DNA from: Phytohabitans sp036906915
Lineage (GTDB): Bacteria; Actinomycetota; Actinomycetes; Mycobacteriales; Micromonosporaceae
Assembly (NCBI RefSeq): GCF_036906915.1
Contig: NZ_JBAKHX010000035.1
Span: 18,328 to 82,327, forward strand
DNA length: 64,000 nucleotides
Direction: 5' to 3'
A model generated the notes under the pieces. It had not been told where the DNA came from. It saw only the letters and a program-made list of their open reading frames with translations, and did not search any database. Positions 58,410 to 64,000 of this stretch are shown here, one piece after another. The translations under genes were made by a program, and so were the position numbers. How positions within the stretch are numbered: position 1 is the stretch's first letter; each line of letters starts with the position of its first letter.

Positions 58410-59858
58410 TTAGAGCGGGATGTTGCCGTGCGCGCCCCGGGCGGCCGGCGCGCCGGCCAGCGCCTCGGCGATGCGGCGGCGGGTCTCGCCGGGCTTGATG
58501 ACGTCGTCGACCACGCCGATCTCCAGCGCCCGGTTGACGCCGCCCGCGACCCGGGTCTGCTCGTCGATCAGCTGGGTGCGCAGCGCCTCGCGCTCCTCGT
58601 GCGGCGTGGCGGCCAGCCTCTTGCGGTGCAGGATGTTGACGGCCGCGGAGGCGCCCATGACGGCGACCTCGGCGTTCGGCCAGGCGAAGACGGCTGTCGC
58701 GCCCAGCGAGCGCGAGTTCATCGCGATGTACGCGCCGCCGTACGCCTTGCGCGTCACGAGCGTGACCCGCGGCACCACCGCCTCGGCGAACGCGTGCAGC
58801 AGCTTCGCGCCGCGCCGCACCACGCCGTCCCACTCCTGGCCGAGACCGGGCAGGTACCCGGGCACGTCGACCAGCACGACGAGCGGCACCCCGAGGGAGT
58901 CGCACATCCGCACGAAGCGGGCGGCCTTCTCGGCGCTGGACGCGTCGAGGCAGCCGCCGAGGCGCAGCGGGTTGTTGGCGATCACGCCAACGGTGCGGCC
59001 GGCGAAGCGACCCAGCGTCGTGACGACGTTGGGCGCCCACTTGGCGTGAAGCTCGACTGAGGCCTGCCCGCCACCCGCCCCGGCATCGTCCAGGAGCGCC
59101 TTGACCAGCGGCTTCACGTCGTACGCCCGGTTGGCCTCCGCGGGCAGCGCCGCGGCCAGGTCGTGCTCGCTGCCCTCCTCGCCGACCGGCACGTCGGCGG
59201 GGGAGAGCCGGCCCTGGCGGCCGAGGAGCGCGGCCAGCTTGCGAGCCTCGATGAGCGCCGAGTCGTCGTCCTTCGTGGTCACGTGCACCACGCCCGAGCG
59301 CCGGCCGTGCGGCTCGGGGCCGCCCAGCCGCTCCATGTCGACCTGCTCGCCCGTGACCGACCGCACGACCTCGGGGCCGGTCACGAAGATCCGGCCCGCG
59401 CTGCTCATGACCACGATGTCGGTCAGCGCGGGCCCGTACGCCGCGCCGCCCGCCGCCGGGCCGAGCACCACGGAGATCTGCGGCACCCGGCCGGACGCCC
59501 GCACCATCGCCGCGAACACCTGGCCGACCGCGTCGAGCGCCACCACGCCCTCCGCGAGGCGGGCGCCGCCGGAGTGCCAGAGCCCCAGCACCGGCACCCG
59601 CTCACGCACCGCCGTGTCGATCGCGTCCACGATGTGCCGGCAGCCCTCGGTGCCCATGGCGCCACCCATCCTGGTGGCGTCCGTGGCGTACGCGATGGCG
59701 GCCGCACCGTCGATCTCACCGCGCGCCCACAGCACGCCCGAGTCGTCGCGAGCCGTCAGCAGCCGGAGCGAGCCGGAGTCGAAGAGCGCGCGCAGCCGGA
59801 CCTCGGGATCACGGTAGTCCACAGTAGACGAGTCCGCGGCGGTGGACGTGATGGTCAC
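58410..59858 (-). CDS. accD: Acyl-CoA carboxylase carboxyltransferase (beta) subunit
   Basis: Carboxyltransferase of the malonyl/propionyl-CoA carboxylase type, 482 residues. Two crotonase-like halves: the N-terminal half with GLWHSGGARLAEGVVALDAVG, SVVLGPAAGGAAYGPALTDIVVMSS and FVTGPEVVRSVTGEQVDMERLGG; the C-terminal half with TVGVIANNPLRLGGCLDASSAEKAARFVRMCDSLGVPLVVLVDVPGYLPG and RKAYGGAYIAMNSRSLGATAVFAWPNAEVAVMG. These form the biotin and acyl-CoA oxyanion holes. The GTG at 59858 lies 5 nt behind GGAGG. As the last gene of the fab operon it would supply malonyl-CoA to FabD. Confidence 0.95.
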   Translation of the reverse strand: MTITSTAADSSTVDYRDPEVRLRALFDSGSLRLLTARDDSGVLWARGEIDGAAAIAYATDATRMGGAMGTEGCRHIVDAIDTAVRERVPVLGLWHSGGARLAEGVVALDAVGQVFAAMVRASGRVPQISVVLGPAAGGAAYGPALTDIVVMSSAGRIFVTGPEVVRSVTGEQVDMERLGGPEPHGRRSGVVHVTTKDDDSALIEARKLAALLGRQGRLSPADVPVGEEGSEHDLAAALPAEANRAYDVKPLVKALLDDAGAGGGQASVELHAKWAPNVVTTLGRFAGRTVGVIANNPLRLGGCLDASSAEKAARFVRMCDSLGVPLVVLVDVPGYLPGLGQEWDGVVRRGAKLLHAFAEAVVPRVTLVTRKAYGGAYIAMNSRSLGATAVFAWPNAEVAVMGASAAVNILHRKRLAATPHEEREALRTQLIDEQTRVAGGVNRALEIGVVDDVIKPGETRRRIAEALAGAPAARGAHGNIPL

Positions 59859-59873
59859 GGCAGCCTCCAAAGG

Positions 59874-61097
59874 CTAGACGCGGGTGAACAGCAGTGCGAC
59901 GTTGTGACCACCGAAGCCGAAGGAGTTGTTCAGCGCGGCGGGGATGTCGTGCTGGCGTGCCTTGTGCGCGGCGACCTCCATGAGGCCCTCTTCGGGGTCG
60001 TCCAGGTTGATCGTCGGAGGGATGATGCCGTCCCGGACCGCGAGGATCGTCGCGATCGACTCGACCGCGCCCGCCGCGCCGAGCAGGTGACCGGTCATCG
60101 ACTTCGTCGAGGTGAGCACCGGGTGCTCGCCGACCGCTGCCCGCAGCGAGGCGATCTCGGCCATGTCGCCGACCGGCGTCGACGTGGCGTGAGCGTTCAC
60201 GTGGGTCACTTCCGACTTGGCGACGCCCGCGTCGGCCAATGCCTTCGCGATCGCCCGGGTCGCGCCCAGCCCTTCGGGATGCGGCTGCACGATGTCGTAC
60301 CCGTCGGAGGTGATGCCGGCTCCGGCGAGCCGCGCGTAGATCCGGGCACCGCGCGCGGCGGCGTGGTCGGCCCGCTCGAGCACGACGATGCCCGCGCCCT
60401 CGCCGAGCACGAAGCCGTCGCGGCCCTTGTCCCACGGGCGGGATGCCTTTTCCGGCTCGTCGTTGCGGGTCGACATGGCCCGCATCGACGCGAACCCGGC
60501 GATCGGCAGCGGGTGCACGACCGCCTCGGTGCCACCCGCGACCACGACGTCGGCGCGGCCGGACCGGATGATGTCGAGCCCGAGCGAGATGGCCTCGGCG
60601 CCGGTGGCGCAGGCGCTGGCGACCGAGTGGACGCCGGCCTTGGCGCCCAGCTCCAGGCCCACCCACGCGGCCGGGCCGTTGGGCATCAGCATCGGCACGG
60701 TGTGCGGCGAGACCCGGCGCGGCCCGGACGCCTCCAGGATGTCGTCCTGCGCCAGCAGGGTCTGCGCCCCGCCGATGCCGGTGCCGACGCTGACGGCCAG
60801 CCGCTCGGTGTCGAGCCCGCTGTCGGCCAGCCGCGCGTCGGCCCACGCCTCATGTGCGGCGATGAGGGCGATCGCCTCGGAGCGGTCGAGCCGGCGCAGC
60901 TTGACCCGGTCGAGCTTTTCGGACGGGTCGACCGCCAGTTGCGCCGCGATGCGTACAGGGAGCTGCGCGGCCCACTCCTGGGTGAGCGGACCCACCCCGG
61001 AGCGGCCGGCGAGCATTGCCTCCCAGGTTGACGCGACGTCCCCGCCCAACGGGGTAGTCGCGCCGAGCCCGGTGACGACGACGTCGGTGGTGGCCAT
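59874..61097 (-). CDS. fabF: Beta-ketoacyl-ACP synthase II
   Basis: Elongating condensing enzyme of type II fatty-acid synthesis, 407 residues. Catalytic Cys in VASACATGAEAISLG, His in VNAHATSTPVGDMAE and His in KSMTGHLLGAAGAVE form the Cys-His-His triad. GTGIGGAQTLL and the final NNSFGFGGHN are the other family signatures. ATG start. It follows acpP after 3 nt and precedes accD after 15 nt. Confidence 0.97.
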   Translation of the reverse strand: MATTDVVVTGLGATTPLGGDVASTWEAMLAGRSGVGPLTQEWAAQLPVRIAAQLAVDPSEKLDRVKLRRLDRSEAIALIAAHEAWADARLADSGLDTERLAVSVGTGIGGAQTLLAQDDILEASGPRRVSPHTVPMLMPNGPAAWVGLELGAKAGVHSVASACATGAEAISLGLDIIRSGRADVVVAGGTEAVVHPLPIAGFASMRAMSTRNDEPEKASRPWDKGRDGFVLGEGAGIVVLERADHAAARGARIYARLAGAGITSDGYDIVQPHPEGLGATRAIAKALADAGVAKSEVTHVNAHATSTPVGDMAEIASLRAAVGEHPVLTSTKSMTGHLLGAAGAVESIATILAVRDGIIPPTINLDDPEEGLMEVAAHKARQHDIPAALNNSFGFGGHNVALLFTRV

Positions 61098-61100
61098 GGG

Positions 61101-61340
61101 TCAGGCGTTGCTCTCGATGTAGGAGACGGCGTCGCCGACGGTCTTGAGGTTCTGCACCTCGTTGTCGGGGATCTTGACGTCGAACTTCTCCTCGGCCGCG
61201 ACCACGACCTCGACCATGGAGAGCGAGTCGACGTCCAGGTCGTCCGTGAACGACTTCTCCTCGGCCACGTCGTCCGGGTTCACGCCGGCAACCTCTTCGA
61301 GAATCTCGGCGAGGCCGGCGATGATCTCGTCACGGGTCAT
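61101..61340 (-). CDS. acpP: Acyl carrier protein
   Basis: 79-residue carrier of growing acyl chains. Helix 2 starts with LDVDSLSMVEVVVAAEEKF, where Ser39 of DSL receives the phosphopantetheine arm. Strongly acidic, as expected. The ATG at 61340 is preceded by GAGAGGA; the longer open frame upstream belongs to fabH read in another frame. Position between fabH and fabF is the conserved actinobacterial order. Confidence 0.97.
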   Translation of the reverse strand: MTRDEIIAGLAEILEEVAGVNPDDVAEEKSFTDDLDVDSLSMVEVVVAAEEKFDVKIPDNEVQNLKTVGDAVSYIESNA

Positions 61341-61390
61341 TGGGGTTCGGTTCCTCTCAATGGTCGGGTTGGTTTCCCATAACCGGGAAA

Positions 61391-62335
61391 TTACGGACAG
61401 CGAATGACCTGTCCGGCGTATGTGAGGCCGCCACCGAAGCCGAAGAGCAGGACCGGCGCGCCCGAGGGCACCTCCCGGCGCTCGACGAGCTTCGACAGGG
61501 CGAGCGGCACGCTGGCCGCCGAGGTGTTGCCCGACTCGACGATGTCCTTGGCGATCACCGCGTTCGGGATGTTGAGCCGCTTGACGATGCCGTCGATGAT
61601 CCGGGTGTTGGCCTGGTGCGGTACGAAGGCGGCGATGTCGGTCGGCGCGACGCCCGCGCGCTCGCAGGCCGCAAGGGCGAGGGGGGCGAGCGCCGTCGTG
61701 GCCCAGCGGAAGACCGCCTGGCCCTCCTGCTGGATGTACGGGCGCCAGCCTTCGATCTTCAGCACGTCGCCGCGGTCCGGGGCCGACCCCCATACGACCG
61801 GGCCAACGCCGGGCTCCTCGCCGTCAGCGGTCGCGGTGAGCACCGCCGCGCCGGCCGCGTCGCCGAAGAGCACGCAGGTGGACCGGTCGGTCCAATCGGT
61901 CACGTCGGAGAGCTTCTCGGAGCCGATCACGATGGCGTTGCGCGACGAACCGGCCTGGATCGCGTGGTCGGCGGTCGCGAGCGCGTACGAGAAGCCGGAG
62001 CACGCGGTGTTGATGTCCATCGCGGCCGGGGCGGCGATGCCCAGGCGGTGCGCGACCCGCGCGGCGGTGTTGGGACAGCGGTCGATCGCCGAGCAGGTCG
62101 CCACGACCACCATGTCGATGTCGGCGGCGGTCAGCCCGGAGGCAGCCAGCGCCTTGCCGGCGGCCGAGGTCGCCATGTCGGCCACGCTCTCGCTGTCGGC
62201 GACCCGCCGGGTCACGATGCCGACGCGGTCGCGGATCCACTCGTCGTTGGTGTCGACGATGGCGGCCAGGTCGTCGTTGGTTACCAGCCGGGAGGGCTGG
62301 TAGTGACCCAGCGAGACGATACGCGAACCGGCCAT
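61391..62335 (-). CDS. fabH: Beta-ketoacyl-ACP synthase III
   Basis: Starts fatty-acid chains by condensing an acyl-CoA primer with malonyl-ACP; in actinobacteria it also takes branched primers. 314 residues with Cys112 in DINTACSGFSYALATAD, His in FVPHQANTRIIDG and Asn in ESGNTSAASVPLAL. FGDAAGAAVL and the glycine-rich GFGGGLTYAGQVIRC close the fold. The ATG overlaps the fabD stop (TAATG). Confidence 0.97.
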   Translation of the reverse strand: MAGSRIVSLGHYQPSRLVTNDDLAAIVDTNDEWIRDRVGIVTRRVADSESVADMATSAAGKALAASGLTAADIDMVVVATCSAIDRCPNTAARVAHRLGIAAPAAMDINTACSGFSYALATADHAIQAGSSRNAIVIGSEKLSDVTDWTDRSTCVLFGDAAGAAVLTATADGEEPGVGPVVWGSAPDRGDVLKIEGWRPYIQQEGQAVFRWATTALAPLALAACERAGVAPTDIAAFVPHQANTRIIDGIVKRLNIPNAVIAKDIVESGNTSAASVPLALSKLVERREVPSGAPVLLFGFGGGLTYAGQVIRCP

Positions 62336-63504
62336 TAGAGGTGTCCTCCGATGCGAGCGAGCGGTTGGCCCGGTGCCACCGGGTCGTCATGGTGGGCGAG
62401 CCACTCGGTCAGCACGCCCGCGTCGTGCGCGGCGACCTCGTTAGCGCCCTGCCTGGTCACAACGTGGCCGATCACCTGGCCGGCGCTGACGTCGTCGCCT
62501 TCGGCGAGCCCGGCGGCCGGCTCGAAGGTGCCGGCGCTGCCCGCCACCACGACCCGGAACTGCGGTGTCGGCTCGTGGCTTGGCGCGACGCCGTGCCGCG
62601 CGATCAGGTCGCGCGCCGCGGCGAGGTCGGCGGGGGTGTTGAGGGTGACGATCTCGGGGACGCCGGTGGCCTTCAGCTCGCGCTTCACGAGACCGGCGAG
62701 GGTGCCGGCCGGGGGCAGCTCGATCACCGCGGTGACACCGAGGTCGGCGAGGGTACTCATGCACAGGTCCCACCGGACCGGCGCGGTGACCTGGCGAACG
62801 AGCCGCTGCACGAGCTCGCGGCCGTGGTTGACGGCCGAGCCGTCCAGGTTCGAAAGGATGATCTTGGTGGGGTCGCTGGGTGTGATGCCGGCCGCGACCG
62901 CCGCGAGCGCCTTCTCGGCCGGCGCCATGTACGGGGTGTGGAAGGCCCCGGCGACCTGCAGCGCGCGCACCCGGGCACCGCCGGGCGGCTCGGCGGTCAG
63001 CTTCTCAAGCCCATCGAGCGCGCCGGCCGCGACGATCTGGCCGGTGCCGTTGCGGTTGGCCGGGTGCAAGCCGAGCGCCTCGATGCCGGCGACAACCTCG
63101 TCGGCGTCGCCGCCCAGCAGGGCGGACATGCCCGTCGGCGTCACCGCGCAGGCGGCTGCCATCTCACGCCCTCGTACGCCGGCGAGGGTGACCGCGGCCT
63201 CGGAGGTCAGCACCCCGCCGAGCGCGGCCGCGCCCAGCTCGCCGACGCTGTGGCCGGCCACCACCGAGACGTCGTACATCGGCAGGTGCTCGGCGGCCAG
63301 GAGCGCGGCGGCGACAAGCAGCGGCTGGGTGCGAGCGGTGTCCTTGATTTCGTCGGCGTCCGCCTCGGTGCCTAGGTGCACCAGGTCGACGCCGGCCAGC
63401 GCCGACCACCAGCGGAGCCGGGCCTCGGCACCCGGCAGCTCCAGCCAAGGGGTGAGGAAACCGGGCTTCTGGGCACCCTGACCGGGTGACAGTACGGCGA
63501 GCAC
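62335..63504 (-). CDS. fabD: Malonyl-CoA:ACP transacylase fused to a biotinyl/lipoyl-like domain
   Basis: Loads malonate onto ACP. The 389-residue protein has a normal FabD domain (about 1-305): LSPGQGAQ, nucleophile Ser86 in VAGHSVGELGAAAL, GREMAAACA with the malonate-binding Arg, and AFHTPYM with the catalytic His. An extra domain of about 75 residues follows (from PQFRVVVAGSAGTFEP to PVAPGQPLARIGGHL). It has the GDDVSAGQVIGHV and DDPVAPGQPLARI signatures of biotinyl/lipoyl barrels, but the hairpin that normally holds the modified lysine reads TRQGANEV, so no lysine. GTG start, weak ribosome-binding site. Normal FabD proteins have about 310 residues. Confidence 0.93.
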   Translation of the reverse strand: MLAVLSPGQGAQKPGFLTPWLELPGAEARLRWWSALAGVDLVHLGTEADADEIKDTARTQPLLVAAALLAAEHLPMYDVSVVAGHSVGELGAAALGGVLTSEAAVTLAGVRGREMAAACAVTPTGMSALLGGDADEVVAGIEALGLHPANRNGTGQIVAAGALDGLEKLTAEPPGGARVRALQVAGAFHTPYMAPAEKALAAVAAGITPSDPTKIILSNLDGSAVNHGRELVQRLVRQVTAPVRWDLCMSTLADLGVTAVIELPPAGTLAGLVKRELKATGVPEIVTLNTPADLAAARDLIARHGVAPSHEPTPQFRVVVAGSAGTFEPAAGLAEGDDVSAGQVIGHVVTRQGANEVAAHDAGVLTEWLAHHDDPVAPGQPLARIGGHL

Positions 63505-63570
63505 GTGTATGACTCTGCTGGATACTCGTGCGTCAGGTGTGTGCCGACAGGCACCAATCCGTACTAGCGG

Positions 63571-63591
63571 CTTTGTGGAGATCCTACAAAG
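63571..63591. promoter_or_regulatory. Inverted repeat upstream of the fab operon, candidate FasR site
   Basis: CTTTGT and ACAAAG flank 9 nt. On the minus strand TTTGTA (within the repeat) and TAGTAC, 18 nt apart, could be the fabD promoter. In Streptomyces the FasR-type regulator encoded next to fabD binds and activates this operon's promoter. A second repeat, GTGCC-gaca-GGCAC, lies at 63541-63554. Confidence 0.5.
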
Positions 63592-63617
63592 ATCGCAGCT
63601 CGCGCCCTAATGGTCGT

Positions 63618-64000
63618 TCAGCGTGTGTTGGAACTCACGGGGCTGCTGGACCGGTCCAGGCGGCCGATGGTCAACGCTACCCGCAGCGCGAACGCGTCAC
63701 GAGGCGTCAATGGCGAGAGCCCTGTGACGTCGGCGATGCGCTTCAACCTGTACCGGATGGTGTTGGGATGCACGAAGAGCGACCGCGCCGCGGCCTCCAG
63801 CACGCCGCCGGCCGCGAAGAAGCTGTCGAGCGTGTCGAGCAACTCGCCCCCGGCGCGCACGAGGCCGCCGTACACGTCCTGCCGGAGCTCGCGGCGGGCC
63901 TCGACATCGCCCGCGAGCGCGCGTTCCGGGAGCAGCGCGGCGGCCGCGACCGGGCGCGGCGCGGTCGGCCACGCCGGCGCGGCGCGGAAGCCGGCGAGCG
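63618..64000 (-). CDS. fasR: PucR/CdaR-type regulator of fatty-acid synthesis, C-terminal part (5' end outside window)
   Basis: The minus-strand frame is open from base 64000 to the stop at 63618, giving the last 126 residues of the protein. The C-terminal PucR helix-turn-helix is clear: DTLDSFFAAGGVLEAAARSLFVHPNTIRYRLKRIADVTG, followed by the ending LTPRDAFALRVALTIGRLD. Position directly upstream of fabD matches the FasR activator of streptomycetes, hence the symbol. An internal GTG at 63875 is not the real start. Confidence 0.88.
   Translation of the reverse strand, partial: LAGFRAAPAWPTAPRPVAAAALLPERALAGDVEARRELRQDVYGGLVRAGGELLDTLDSFFAAGGVLEAAARSLFVHPNTIRYRLKRIADVTGLSPLTPRDAFALRVALTIGRLDRSSSPVSSNTR

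Noticed and set aside
58410..63504. fab/acc genes as part of a polyketide or natural-product cluster
   Set aside because: Gene order fasR-fabD-fabH-acpP-fabF-accD is the standard primary fatty-acid operon of actinobacteria; no extra tailoring or modular genes are present.

Overview
The window is high-GC actinobacterial chromosome. The best fit is a member of the Micromonosporaceae: it carries the order rng/rne-rplU-rpmA-obg, a fasR-fabD-fabH-acpP-fabF-accD fatty-acid locus, a DUF3145 gene, an actinobacterial c-di-AMP riboswitch, GTG/TTG starts and many 4-nt ATGA/GTGA gene overlaps. No rRNA, tRNA, CRISPR array, transposase or integrase was seen. The family assignment is inference from gene order and protein style.

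Region 1 (1-3171) is housekeeping: the 3' part of RNase E/G, ribosomal proteins L21 and L27, and the Obg GTPase. Region 2 (3207-6080) is a scar in which the 3' parts of a branched-chain aminotransferase and of a MocR-type regulator meet head to head, followed by a LacI-type regulator divergent from a CoA transferase. Region 3 (6152-20064) is a cell-surface polysaccharide locus. It has an LCP ligase, a polyprenyl-phosphate sugar-1-phosphate transferase, a leftward coupled operon (Wzz-like protein, DUF1800, DUF1501) and a rightward coupled operon (flippase, three GT2 and one GT4 glycosyltransferases, a polymerase, a large membrane protein). Together these could start, elongate, flip, polymerise, length-control and attach a wall glycan.

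Region 4 (20061-34226) is accessory: a membrane protein with a broken kinase N-lobe, two MFS transporters, a giant secreted GH2 beta-galactosidase, a sugar-lactonase-like propeller paired with an NmrA-type reductase, a membrane GGDEF-EAL protein and two small unknown proteins. Region 5 (34281-40744) has an AraC regulator, then a lower-GC three-gene operon (IMPase-family phosphatase, SAM methyltransferase, membrane protein with a cysteine-rich tail). A perfect 19-bp direct repeat flanks this operon and duplicates the last codons of the neighbouring GH31 glycosidase. This is the best candidate for an acquired, undescribed system. The GH31 gene has a clear LacI-type operator.

Region 6 (40745-51540) holds signalling and envelope genes: a STAS anti-anti-sigma factor with a SigB/SigF-like promoter, a Ser/Thr kinase, a SurE-PfkB pair, a secreted wall peptidase under a ydaO/yuaA c-di-AMP riboswitch, a CDF metal exporter sharing a palindromic control region with a secreted propeller, a HelR-type RNA polymerase-recycling ATPase, an alpha/beta hydrolase and a GNAT-like protein. 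Region 7 (51541-64000) has a nested inverted repeat, a small conserved protein, DUF3145, a GH3 lipoprotein, a GtrB-like glycosyltransferase coupled to a polytopic membrane protein, a methyltransferase, and the complete type II fatty-acid synthase initiation and elongation operon ending in the 3' part of its FasR-like regulator.
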